A stretch of 18,346 bases of DNA. It comes from DASSUW01 sp035706585 (lineage in GTDB: Bacteria > Actinomycetota > Thermoleophilia > Solirubrobacterales > Solirubrobacteraceae). Positions 1 to 6,863 of this stretch are shown here, piece after piece (the stretch's first letter is position 1; every line of letters begins with the position of its first letter). Location of the stretch: contig DASSUW010000273.1 in assembly GCA_035706585.1 (NCBI GenBank), positions 1 to 18,346 of the forward strand, read 5' to 3'. The position numbers and the translations under genes were made by a program. The notes under the pieces are model-generated. The model was not told the DNA's origin and did no database searches. It worked only from the letters and a program-made list of their open reading frames with translations.

Positions 1-210
1 GCCGAGTGGGGCCCGCCGCCGGATCCGCGCCACATCGCGCTGTGGGCCGGTCGGCGCGGCGACCCCCACGGCGCCGAGCCCGACCCGGGGCTGCTGGAGA
101 TCACCGCCCCCGCGGTTGTTTCGGCCCTGGCACGGGTAGGCCAGCGGCATGGGACTGCTCGACAAGATCACAGGACGGACGAAGAAGGCGGCCGGCGATC
201 TCGCGGATGA
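1..210 (+). CDS. C-terminal fragment of an unidentified protein
   Basis: The first reading frame is open from the window edge to a TGA at 208-210. For roughly the first 40 codons it has the strong third-position G/C preference of the real genes here, so it looks like the tail of a gene beginning outside the window. Visible residues include AEWGPPPDPRHIALWAGRRG, and I do not recognise a family. After about position 125 the codon bias fades and the last 62 bp overlap the CsbD gene in another frame. The true end may therefore be as drawn, or the tail may be an unconstrained read-through. Function is not assignable from this fragment. Confidence 0.4.
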   Translation, partial: AEWGPPPDPRHIALWAGRRGDPHGAEPDPGLLEITAPAVVSALARVGQRHGTARQDHRTDEEGGRRSRG

Positions 211-340
211 TCCGTCGCTGCGCCGCGAAGGCCGCCAGGAAGAGCGCAAGGGCGAGGCGAAGGACGAGCTCGCCGACGCGCACGAGAAGGCCGACCGCAA
301 GGCCGAAGAGGTCGCCGATCTCGAGCGCAAGACGACGTAA
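149..340 (+). CDS. CsbD-family stress-response protein
   Basis: This 63-residue, highly charged protein begins MGLLDKITGRTKKAAGDLAD and continues with lysine/glutamate-rich helical sequence (KGEAKDELADAHEKADRKAE). That is the usual shape and composition of CsbD-like proteins: short, soluble, rich in K/E/D/A, with a K-x-x-G-x-x-K/A-A-G-D-L core. In other bacteria such proteins are induced under general stress, often by an alternative sigma factor, but their biochemical role is unknown. The ATG at 149 gives the family's typical N-terminus. There is no clear Shine-Dalgarno upstream. A second small hydrophilic protein follows after 27 bp, so the two may be co-transcribed. Confidence 0.8.
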   Translation: MGLLDKITGRTKKAAGDLADDPSLRREGRQEERKGEAKDELADAHEKADRKAEEVADLERKTT

Positions 341-367
341 CATCGCCTAGCGGGCGAAAGCAAGATC

Positions 368-535
368 ATGGAGCACATAGACGAATCGAGCGGCGGCTAC
401 CCCGAGGAGCAGCCGCCCGGAGCCGATCCGGGCGGCGGCGACCGGCGCGAGGAGACGCCGGCCCGCGAGGACGCCGAGCGCGCGCCCAAGCAGGACGACG
501 GCAAGGCGACCGGTAACCCGCAGGTCGACGAGTAA
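368..535 (+). CDS. Small acidic, probably disordered protein
   Basis: This 55-codon frame starts with MEHIDESSGGYPEEQPPGAD and ends GKATGNPQVDE before TAA at 533-535. It is dominated by E, D, G, P, R and Q and has almost no hydrophobic residues, so it should be intrinsically disordered. A purine-rich GCGAAAG sequence at 354-360 could act as a ribosome binding site. It lies 27 bp after the CsbD-like gene in the same direction. Third positions are strongly G/C, supporting real coding. I cannot name a function. Its pairing with CsbD suggests a small stress-associated protein, which is an inference from context only. Confidence 0.6.
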   Translation: MEHIDESSGGYPEEQPPGADPGGGDRREETPAREDAERAPKQDDGKATGNPQVDE

Positions 536-580
536 CCGGCCGGCGCGCTCCACGGACGCGGTGCGAACCCGCGCCTGACG

Positions 581-586
581 TAGGCT
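581..586 (+). promoter_or_regulatory. Candidate -10 box for a leaderless phzF-like transcript
   Basis: TAGGCT matches TAnnnT and lies 7 nt upstream of the CTG at 594, so transcription would begin at or next to that codon. No convincing -35 is visible. Similar boxes at similar distances precede several other genes in the window. Confidence 0.5.
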
Positions 587-593
587 GCGCGGT

Positions 594-1445
594 CTGGCCG
601 CGCATCCGTACACGCTCCTGGACGTCTTCACCGACCGGCCGCTGGCCGGCAACGGGCTCGCCGTCGTCCACGACGCGGACGGCGTCAGCGACGAGGTCAT
701 GCTCGCGTTCGCGCGCGAGACGAAGCTGATGGAGACGACGTTCGTGCAGACGGCGTCCGCTGCCCAGGCCGACTACCGCAACCGGATCTGGACGGTCTCG
801 ACCGAGATCCCGTTCGCCGGGCACCCGTCGCTCGGTACGGCGGTGGCGGTCGCGCTCGCGCGCGGGGACCGAGACGTCGTCTATCACCAGCAGACGCTGG
901 CGGGCATCCAGGAGGTCACCGTCGCGCGCAGTGGCGACCGTGCCCGCGCGGCGGTCCTGCAGACGCACGTCGAGACCGGCCCGGAGCTCGATCCCGCCGC
1001 GGTCATGGCCGCCGTCGGGCTCACCGCCGCCGACGCGCATCCCGACCTGCCGCCGCAGCGCGTCTCCACCGGCCTGCCGGCGCTGATCGCCCCGGTGGCC
1101 GACCGCGCCGCCGTCAGCCGCGCCCGGCCCGACGTGCCCGCGATCGCGGCGCTCGGCCAGGGGGTCGTGAACTTCTACCTGTGCCACGTCGATGCCGACG
1201 CCGGCACCGCGCGCGCCCGCTCGTTCCCGGCGCTCGACGTCGAGGAGGAGGACCCGGCCACGGGCTCGGCCGCCGGGCCGCTGATGCTGTACGTGCACCA
1301 GCGGCTCGGGCTCGACGCGCTCGCCGTCGCCCAGGGCGTCGAGATGGGCCGCCCCAGCCGCCTGCTCGCGCAGGTCGAGGACGGCCGCGTGCGCGTGAGC
1401 GGTGACGTCGTCGTCCTCGTGACCGGGACCGTCAGACTGCCCTGA
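594..1445 (+). CDS. PhzF-family isomerase/epimerase-like protein
   Basis: The protein matches the PhzF fold family (DapF-like duplicated domain; PhzF itself isomerises a dihydro-hydroxyanthranilate in phenazine synthesis, but most members have unknown substrates). Family landmarks are VFTDRPLAGNGLAVV near residue 11, METTFV with the probable catalytic Glu near residue 47, GHPSLGTA, and ATGSAAGPL near the C-terminus. The first ATG in frame (699) would remove the whole N-terminal strand and the GNxLAVV segment. In-frame sequence with family similarity continues back to about 603, and the frame closes at a TGA at 576. Only CTG codons (594 or 585) are available as starts; I chose 594 because a -10-like box sits 7 nt upstream. 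Length is about 283 residues, normal for the family. The last 14 bp overlap the convergent phosphatase gene. No phenazine genes are nearby. Confidence 0.85.
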   Translation: MAAHPYTLLDVFTDRPLAGNGLAVVHDADGVSDEVMLAFARETKLMETTFVQTASAAQADYRNRIWTVSTEIPFAGHPSLGTAVAVALARGDRDVVYHQQTLAGIQEVTVARSGDRARAAVLQTHVETGPELDPAAVMAAVGLTAADAHPDLPPQRVSTGLPALIAPVADRAAVSRARPDVPAIAALGQGVVNFYLCHVDADAGTARARSFPALDVEEEDPATGSAAGPLMLYVHQRLGLDALAVAQGVEMGRPSRLLAQVEDGRVRVSGDVVVLVTGTVRLP

Positions 1446-3537
1446 GCGCGAGCACGGCCACATCGTCGCGCGCCACCGGCACCGGATCGACAGCCGCGGC
1501 GAGCAGGTGATCCACGGTCGCCGCCGCCGACTTGCCGGCGGCGCCGCGCGCCGTCGCCTCGAGCTCCTCGGGCGTCCACACCCGCCCGGGCGCGCCGGCC
1601 TCGGTGAGCCCGTCGGTGTAGAGCACCAGCGTGTCGCCGCCGCGCAGCTCGGCGGTGCGGTCCTGCAGGTCCGGGTTCTCGACCAGGCCGAGCAGCGTCC
1701 CCGGCGCGCCGAGCTGCTCGGTCGTCCCGTCGGCCCGCACGACGAGCGGCAGCGGATGGCCGCCGCACGCGATCGTGATCCGCGCCGGCGAGCGGCTGAC
1801 GTCCAGGTGCGCGCACGCGATCGTGCAGAAGCGGCTGTCCTCGTCGCCGGCCTGCTGCACCATCGCGTCGCTGAGCCAGCGCAGGATCGCGCTCGGCGAG
1901 CGGCGGCGCACGGCGGCGGCCCGGATCGTGTAGCGGGCGAGCGCGGTGACCGCCGCGGCCTCGGCGCCCTTGCCGCACACGTCGCCCACCACCGCGTACC
2001 ACTGGTCGTCCGCGGTGTTGAAGACGTCGTAGAAGTCGCCGCCGACCTCGAGCCCGGCGCCGGCCGGCCGGTAGGCGGCGGCGAGCTCGATCTCCGGGAT
2101 CTCGGGCAGCACCGGCGGGAGCAGCGACGACTGCAGCGTGCCGGCGATCGACGCGGCCGTCGCGTACAGGCGCGCGTTCTCGACCGCGGCGGCCGCCCGC
2201 AGCGCGAGGTCCTCGGCCAGCAGGAGGTCGTGCTCGTCGAACCGGCGGCCCGACTCGGAGGACACGAACGAGATCACGCCGAGCACGCGGTCGCGCACGC
2301 GCATCGGCACGAGCATCGCCGACTCGACGCCGACCGAGCGCAGGATCTCCAGGTGCTCGGCGTCGTGCGCCGTCCGCGCCAGCATCTCGTCGCCGATCTC
2401 GCCGTACAGCTCCGCGGCGCCGCGTTCGAGCACGCCGTAGACGCCGGTGCCCGACTGCGGATCGGGCGGGTAGCGCTCCTGGACCGAGCGGGCGAGCTCG
2501 ACCTTCGCGGGATCGACGTGGGCGACGGCGACGCGCGCGAGCCCGTCCCCGTCCGCGAGGTCGACCGCGCACCAGTCCGCCACGTGCGGGACGGCGAGCT
2601 GCGCCACCCGGCGCAGCGTCTCCTCGTAGTCCAGCGAGCCGGCCAGCACGCGGCTGGCCTCGGCGAGGAACCGGTGACCCTGCTCGGTGCGCTTGAGCTC
2701 GCTGATGTCCTCGATCACGTTGATCGCCAGCCGGACGCCGCCGTCCGCGTCGAAGACCGGCGTCGACTGGATGCGCGACCAGCGTTCGGTGCCGCCCGAG
2801 GCGTCGCGGTAGTTGACCGTCAGCGGCGGCGGGTGCTCGCCGGCCAGCGCGCGGCGGCCGGGCAGCTGCTCGAGCGGGATCGGCTCGCCGCGCTCGTCGC
2901 TCATCGCGAAGCGGCCGAGGATCGCGCGCGGCTCGGCGGCCAGCATGTCCGCGGCGCTGGCGAAGCCGAGCAGCCGGACGGCGGCCTCGTTGGCGTACAC
3001 GAGCCGCCCGTCCGGCGCCTGGGCGGTCACCGCGTCGGCGACCCCCTCCAGGATCGCCTGCAGGTCGTCGCGCGTCTCCCGCAGCGTCGTGTGCAGGCGC
3101 GCGTTGTCGATCGCCAGCGCGCAGCGGTCGGCGAGATCCTGGGCGCGCGCCAGGTCGTCCTCGGTGTAGCGGCGCCCCGACTCGGCGGTGGTGAGCGCGA
3201 GGTCCCCGATCACCGTGCCGCGCACGCGCATCGGCACGATCATCGCCGAGACCATCCCGGCCTCGCGCATCAGCCGCAGCTGCTCCGGGTCCTGCGCCGC
3301 CGCCTCCCAGAGCTCGTCCGGGATCTCGGGCATGAGGACCGGCTCGCCGGTGCGGATCACCTGCGGTGAGCCGACCGGCGAGTCGGGGTCGAGCGGGTAG
3401 CGCTCGTCGTACTCGACGATGAACCGGCGCTTGGAGGGGTCGACGTGCTCCATCACGACGCGCTCGATCGCGCCGTCCGGCCGCAGCAGCTCGACGAAGC
3501 ACCAGTCCGCGAATTCGGGCACGGCGAGACGCGCCAC
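1432..3537 (-). CDS. GAF-PAS-GAF-PP2C (RsbU/SpoIIE-type) serine phosphatase
   Basis: From the GTG at 3537 the 701-residue protein has GAF (about 1-150), PAS (155-282, ending in the usual I-E-D-I-S-E-x-K-R motif), a second GAF (290-457) and a C-terminal PP2C/SpoIIE phosphatase (480-701). Metal-binding aspartates are seen in GGDFYD (D501), GDVCGKG (D519), TDGLTEAG (D642) and DDVAVLAL (D691/D692). Enzymes of this type usually dephosphorylate an RsbV/SpoIIAA-like antagonist in response to signals sensed by GAF/PAS. A candidate partner pair lies at 9328-10196. The drawn start is only the nearest standard codon: in-frame sequence resembling the beginning of the second GAF continues at least to an ATA at 3595-3597. 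That ATA overlaps the stop of the upstream ferritin-like gene, so the two are probably translationally coupled. No membrane segments are seen, so the protein should be cytoplasmic. Confidence 0.9.
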   Translation of the reverse strand: MARLAVPEFADWCFVELLRPDGAIERVVMEHVDPSKRRFIVEYDERYPLDPDSPVGSPQVIRTGEPVLMPEIPDELWEAAAQDPEQLRLMREAGMVSAMIVPMRVRGTVIGDLALTTAESGRRYTEDDLARAQDLADRCALAIDNARLHTTLRETRDDLQAILEGVADAVTAQAPDGRLVYANEAAVRLLGFASAADMLAAEPRAILGRFAMSDERGEPIPLEQLPGRRALAGEHPPPLTVNYRDASGGTERWSRIQSTPVFDADGGVRLAINVIEDISELKRTEQGHRFLAEASRVLAGSLDYEETLRRVAQLAVPHVADWCAVDLADGDGLARVAVAHVDPAKVELARSVQERYPPDPQSGTGVYGVLERGAAELYGEIGDEMLARTAHDAEHLEILRSVGVESAMLVPMRVRDRVLGVISFVSSESGRRFDEHDLLLAEDLALRAAAAVENARLYATAASIAGTLQSSLLPPVLPEIPEIELAAAYRPAGAGLEVGGDFYDVFNTADDQWYAVVGDVCGKGAEAAAVTALARYTIRAAAVRRRSPSAILRWLSDAMVQQAGDEDSRFCTIACAHLDVSRSPARITIACGGHPLPLVVRADGTTEQLGAPGTLLGLVENPDLQDRTAELRGGDTLVLYTDGLTEAGAPGRVWTPEELEATARGAAGKSAAATVDHLLAAAVDPVPVARDDVAVLALRAV

Positions 3538-3593
3538 CGTGGCGAGCGTCTCGCCCAGGTCCAGCGACCGTCCGAGGACGTCGCCGCTGTCGG

Positions 3594-4106
3594 CTATGCC
3601 AGGCCCTCCGCCTCGTACTCGCGCAGGTAGCCCTCGAACAGGCGGCGGTGACCCTCCTCGTCGTGGAGGATCGCGATCACCATGTCCTGCGTCACCCAGT
3701 CGAGCCCGTCGGTGAACTCGATGATGCGGTTGTAGTGCTCGATGGCGCCGGTCTCGGCCTCGATCACGCCCTTGATGACGTGCACGATGTCGGTCTGGTG
3801 CTCGGGCGGCTGCAGGTAGGTCTGCTCGGCCGTGAACTGCAGCGAGCCCGGCACGACTCCGTAGAGCTCCTTGATCCGCTGCGCGAACTGCTGCGCGTGG
3901 CCGAGCTCCTCCTGGATGTCCTCCTGCAGCGACTCGACGATCTCCTGCGCGCGAACGCCGTCCGGGTTGATCGAGTTGGAGATGTAGCTCATCACCGTCT
4001 CGATCTCCATCCAGTACGCCTTCTGCAGAAGGCCGATCAGCTCTTCGCGCTGTGCGGCCTTGTCGTCGGAGAGGATGCCCTCCGAACTGGAACGGACAGT
4101 TGCCAT
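3594..4106 (-). CDS. Ferritin-like di-iron protein (bacterioferritin-type)
   Basis: This 170-residue, almost entirely helical protein has the spacing of a ferritin-like four-helix bundle. Candidate di-iron ligands are E34/E36 in the first helix (YWMEIETVMSY), E67 and H70 (EELGH), E116/E118 (IEAETG) and E150 and H153 (DEEGH). Family members store iron or oxidise Fe2+ and protect against peroxide. The ATG at 4106 is supported by a strong AAGGAGA ribosome binding site just upstream. The TAG stop at 3594-3596 overlaps the likely beginning of the phosphatase gene, which suggests an operon. Whether it is a true cage-forming bacterioferritin or a smaller Dps/rubrerythrin-like protein cannot be decided here. 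Confidence 0.8.
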   Translation of the reverse strand: MATVRSSSEGILSDDKAAQREELIGLLQKAYWMEIETVMSYISNSINPDGVRAQEIVESLQEDIQEELGHAQQFAQRIKELYGVVPGSLQFTAEQTYLQPPEHQTDIVHVIKGVIEAETGAIEHYNRIIEFTDGLDWVTQDMVIAILHDEEGHRRLFEGYLREYEAEGLA

Positions 4107-4165
4107 GGGGAGTCTCCTTGGGCGTCTACTGGTACTGAAGTTACCTACCCGGGCAGGCTGACGGC
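4107..4165. promoter_or_regulatory. Divergent promoter region between ferritin-like and epimerase genes
   Basis: This 59-bp gap separates two divergent starts. On the minus strand it carries the AAGGAGA ribosome binding site of the ferritin-like gene. On the plus strand CAGGCT at 4154-4159 sits 6 nt before the epimerase ATG, resembling the other near-start -10 boxes. An ACTGGTACTG direct repeat near 4123-4132 could be an operator, but this is weak. Confidence 0.4.
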
Positions 4166-5212
4166 ATGCGCATCGTCGTCACCGGCGCCACGGGGAATGC
4201 AGGCACGAGCGTGCTGTCCGCGCTGGCGCGTGATCCCGACGTCGACGAGATCGTCGGCGTCGCCCGCCGGCTCGGCGGCTGGAGCAACCCGCGCACGCGC
4301 TGGGTGCAGGCCGACATCGTCACAAGCCCGCTCGAGGACGTCTTCGCCGGGGCCGACGCCGTCATCCATCTGGCGTGGGCGATCCAGCCGTCGCGCGACG
4401 CCGCGATGCTGCGGGCGGTCAACGTCGACGGCTCGCGTCGGGTGTTCGAGGCCGCCGCGCGCGCCGGCGTGGGCGCGCTGGTCCACGCGTCTTCGGTCGG
4501 TGTCTACTCGCCGGGACCGGACGACCGACCGGTGGACGAGTCGTGGCCGCGCGACGGGATCGCCACGTCGTTCTACTCGCGGCACAAGGCCGAGGCCGAG
4601 CGCCTGCTGGACGCGTTCGAGGACCGCATGCGGATCGTCCGGCTGCGTCCGGCGCTGATCTTCAAGCGCGAGGCGGCCGCCGAGATCCGGCGCTACTTCA
4701 TCGGACCGCTGCTGCCGTCGCCGCTCGTGCATCCGCGGCTGATCCCGCTGCTGCCGCTGCCCGACCACCTCGTGCTCCAGGCCGTGCATGCGCACGACGT
4801 GGGCGAGGCCTACCGGCTCGCGGCGACGCGCGACGACGCCCGCGGCGCCTACAACATCGCCGCCGACCCGGTGCTCGACGGCGCCACGCTCGGCCGCCTC
4901 CTCGGCGCCCGGCCGCTGCGGCTGCCGGCGCGGCTCGTGCGCGCCGCCGCCGATCTCAGCTGGCGGGCCGGCCTGCAGCCCACGCCGCCGGGCTGGCTCG
5001 ACATGGGGCTCGCGGTGCCGACGCTCGACAGCTCGCGAGCGCGCGCCGAGCTCGGGTGGACGCCGCGCTACGACGCCGGCGAGGCGCTGCTCGAGCTGCT
5101 CGACGGGCTGCGGCACTCCGACGGGCTGCCGACGCCGCCGCTGGAGCGGCATGCGGGCGGCCGGCTGCGGCAGCGGGAGTTCCCGCCCGGCGCGGCGCGC
5201 AGCGCTACGTGA
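4166..5212 (+). CDS. NAD-dependent epimerase/dehydratase (extended SDR family)
   Basis: The protein starts MRIVVTGATGNAGTSVLSAL, a Rossmann fold with the extended-SDR glycine motif GATGNAG (residues 7-13). It continues with DAVIHLAW, the active-site serine segment VHASSVGVYSP (S109/S110) and the catalytic YxxxK pair Y137/K141. Family members act on nucleotide sugars or related carbonyl substrates; the substrate here is not evident. Length (348 residues) is normal. The C-terminal part (GWTPRYDAGEALLELLDGL) is typical, with a short basic extension after it. The last 8 bp overlap the convergent Crp-like gene. The ATG lacks an upstream Shine-Dalgarno and may be leaderless. Confidence 0.88.
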   Translation: MRIVVTGATGNAGTSVLSALARDPDVDEIVGVARRLGGWSNPRTRWVQADIVTSPLEDVFAGADAVIHLAWAIQPSRDAAMLRAVNVDGSRRVFEAAARAGVGALVHASSVGVYSPGPDDRPVDESWPRDGIATSFYSRHKAEAERLLDAFEDRMRIVRLRPALIFKREAAAEIRRYFIGPLLPSPLVHPRLIPLLPLPDHLVLQAVHAHDVGEAYRLAATRDDARGAYNIAADPVLDGATLGRLLGARPLRLPARLVRAAADLSWRAGLQPTPPGWLDMGLAVPTLDSSRARAELGWTPRYDAGEALLELLDGLRHSDGLPTPPLERHAGGRLRQREFPPGAARSAT

Positions 5213-6068
5213 TCTCGCGCGGGTTCAGCGCGTCCCGCAGCCGGTCCATCGCCGCCACCAGGTCGCCCGGCTCGACGTCCTCGCTCTCGCTGCGGCCGAA
5301 CCGCCGCGTCGGGCGCAGCACGTCCTGCCCGCGCAGCTCGGCGGCCGTGGGGCGCCGCGAGAACGTCTGCGCGTCCGGCGGGTCGCCGCGGAGCAGCCAC
5401 GAGCCGTCGGCCCGGCGCACGAGCTCCTCGCGCTCGGCGAGCTCGCTCAGCGCGGTCGACACCGTCGGGCGGCGGGCGCCCACGAGCTGGCCGAGAATCC
5501 GGTGCGTCAGCGCCAGCGGCACGACCACGCCGTCGCCGGACACGCGGCCCCAGCGCTCGGCGAGATGCCAGAACAGCGCCTTCAGCCGGCGGTCGACGCG
5601 CGTGAGCTGGGAGATCGCCTGCGTCGTCGCGAGGCGCAACGAGCGCTCGCCGAGGCGGTCGAACAGCGCGGCGGTGATCTCCGGGTAGCGCGCGGCCTCG
5701 GCGGCGAAGCGGCGGTCGAGCACCGCGAGCGTCGCGGACGAGAGGACCGACCACACGGCGTGCACGGGCAGCAGGCCGGCGCCGGCCGAGCCCTGCCACG
5801 GGCGCACGAGGTCGCCCGGACCGAGCAGCTCCGCGCTCACGTGGTCGGCGACCACGAGCTCGCGCGAGATCACGCCGTCGAGCACGAGCAGGCCGACGTG
5901 GTCGGCGCTCGCCCCCGACAGGCGGGAGACGTCCCACGGACCCACGGACAGCCGGTGCGTACGGACCACGAGGTCGCGCTCGGCCTCGGCCCGTCGGGTG
6001 CCGGTCAGCAGGGACCCGAGCTCCGGGTCTGCCTCGAGAAGTCGGACCGTTTCCGAGGTCCGTGACAT
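5205..6068 (-). CDS. Crp/Fnr-type transcriptional regulator
   Basis: This 287-residue protein has an N-terminal cyclic-nucleotide-binding-like beta domain (about 20-130), a dimerisation helix and a winged helix-turn-helix. The latter is recognisable in LALTHRILGQLVGARRPTVS, the usual L-x-x-x-L-G-x-R-R-x-T-V-S/T recognition helix. The start MSRTSETVRLLEADPEL is chosen because the 27 codons upstream have poor third-position G/C. The alternative is a GTG at 6149 whose codon overlaps the stop of the upstream membrane gene. The phosphate-binding cassette of true cAMP receptors (FGE...RxA) is not seen; LLGPGDLVRPW occupies that region, so the ligand may differ. A tail of about 60 residues follows the HTH. 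It lies 77 bp after a co-directional membrane protein gene. Confidence 0.85.
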   Translation of the reverse strand: MSRTSETVRLLEADPELGSLLTGTRRAEAERDLVVRTHRLSVGPWDVSRLSGASADHVGLLVLDGVISRELVVADHVSAELLGPGDLVRPWQGSAGAGLLPVHAVWSVLSSATLAVLDRRFAAEAARYPEITAALFDRLGERSLRLATTQAISQLTRVDRRLKALFWHLAERWGRVSGDGVVVPLALTHRILGQLVGARRPTVSTALSELAEREELVRRADGSWLLRGDPPDAQTFSRRPTAAELRGQDVLRPTRRFGRSESEDVEPGDLVAAMDRLRDALNPREIT

Positions 6069-6145
6069 TCGTGTCTGGGGTCCCGCCACCTGACTTGCCC
6101 TACCCACCGTCGTCGGATTCCAGACCCTACCGGGCATGGCCGGCA

Positions 6146-6733
6146 TCACTCCAGAAACCCGGCGCGATCGACCCGGCGATGATAGTGCTCACCGCCCTTT
6201 CCGCCGGCCATCGCGGCCAGCAGCGTGACCAGCACGACGGCCGCGAGCGCAAGCGCTCCGCCGGACGCCAGCTCGCTGTCGCCGACCGGCAGCGCCGGCA
6301 GGTCGAGGCGCTCGAGCACGTTGTACTCGGCGCCCAGGAGCGCCGCGGCGATCGCGAGGATGACGGTCACGATCAGCCCGATCAGCCACGCGCCCATGCC
6401 CTGCCGCGCGCCGTCGAAGCGCGACATCCGGCCGGCCACGTAGCCGCCGCAGTAGTACGCGAGCCCCAGCGCGACGAGCAGCCCGGCCGCCCCGCCGATG
6501 CCCAGCTCGCTCGCGTTGCCCGCCGCCTCGGTCTCCGACAGCTCGGTCAGGCCGACCGCGGCGCCCATCGCCGCCAGCAGCCCCACGAGCAGTGCGCCGA
6601 GGCCGATCGCCACGAGCCACCCGAAGAACGCGGCGCCCCAGTTGACGCCTCCGAACTCCTCCTGCTGCCGCGCGCGTATGGCGCGCATCCGGTGCCGTTC
6701 GCGCGCGCCGGCGTCGTCTCTCACGTCCAGCAT
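6146..6733 (-). CDS. Four-helix integral membrane protein of unknown function
   Basis: From the ATG at 6733 the protein is 195 residues: a charged cytoplasmic N-terminus (VRDDAGARERHRMRAIRARQ) and about four hydrophobic segments near residues 33-58, 77-100, 112-135 and 155-174. Glycine-rich motifs include YYCGGYVAGRMSRFDGARQG between helices two and three. The start is chosen because GGGAGGGGA lies 7 nt upstream; a longer reading to 6799 has no such site. Similar small membrane proteins are common in actinobacteria but are uncharacterised. It precedes the Crp-like regulator on the same strand, so the regulator might control or respond to a membrane function. That link is inference only. Confidence 0.7.
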   Translation of the reverse strand: MLDVRDDAGARERHRMRAIRARQQEEFGGVNWGAAFFGWLVAIGLGALLVGLLAAMGAAVGLTELSETEAAGNASELGIGGAAGLLVALGLAYYCGGYVAGRMSRFDGARQGMGAWLIGLIVTVILAIAAALLGAEYNVLERLDLPALPVGDSELASGGALALAAVVLVTLLAAMAGGKGGEHYHRRVDRAGFLE

Positions 6734-6863
6734 CGAACCGTCCCCTCCCGGCCAAGATGGGTCTCTGATCAGTGATCCCCCGCATGCCCGGGAGACCAAA
6801 CACCCCGACTTGCGGTGCGCCCGGGTTTACAGGTTTCGGCATCCGGTGACGAAGACATCGGAT
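6734..6863. promoter_or_regulatory. Divergent promoter region with inverted repeats before the sigma factor gene
   Basis: The gap between the membrane protein and the sigma factor contains GGTCTC (6756-6761) and GAGACC (6791-6796) as a spaced inverted repeat, with a TGATCAGTGATC element between them. It is a plausible operator or structured leader. No convincing -35/-10 pair was found on either strand. Confidence 0.35.

Noticed and set aside
594..1445. Phenazine biosynthesis cluster signal from the PhzF-like gene
   Set aside because: No other phz genes are nearby, and PhzF-fold proteins are mostly unrelated to phenazines.
366..1463. Long minus-strand open frame opposite the PhzF-like gene
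   Set aside because: Low-complexity Arg/Asp/His-rich translation with no family resemblance; it mirrors the GC-rich codons of the real plus-strand gene.
1507..3369. 620-codon plus-strand open frame opposite the phosphatase
   Set aside because: Its translation is repetitive R/G/A/H sequence, while the minus strand encodes clear GAF, PAS and PP2C domains. It is a shadow frame.
6498..6863. Longer N-terminus for the sigma factor from 6498
   Set aside because: The added sequence overlaps the minus-strand membrane protein gene and is Ser/Pro/Arg low-complexity unlike any sigma N-terminus.
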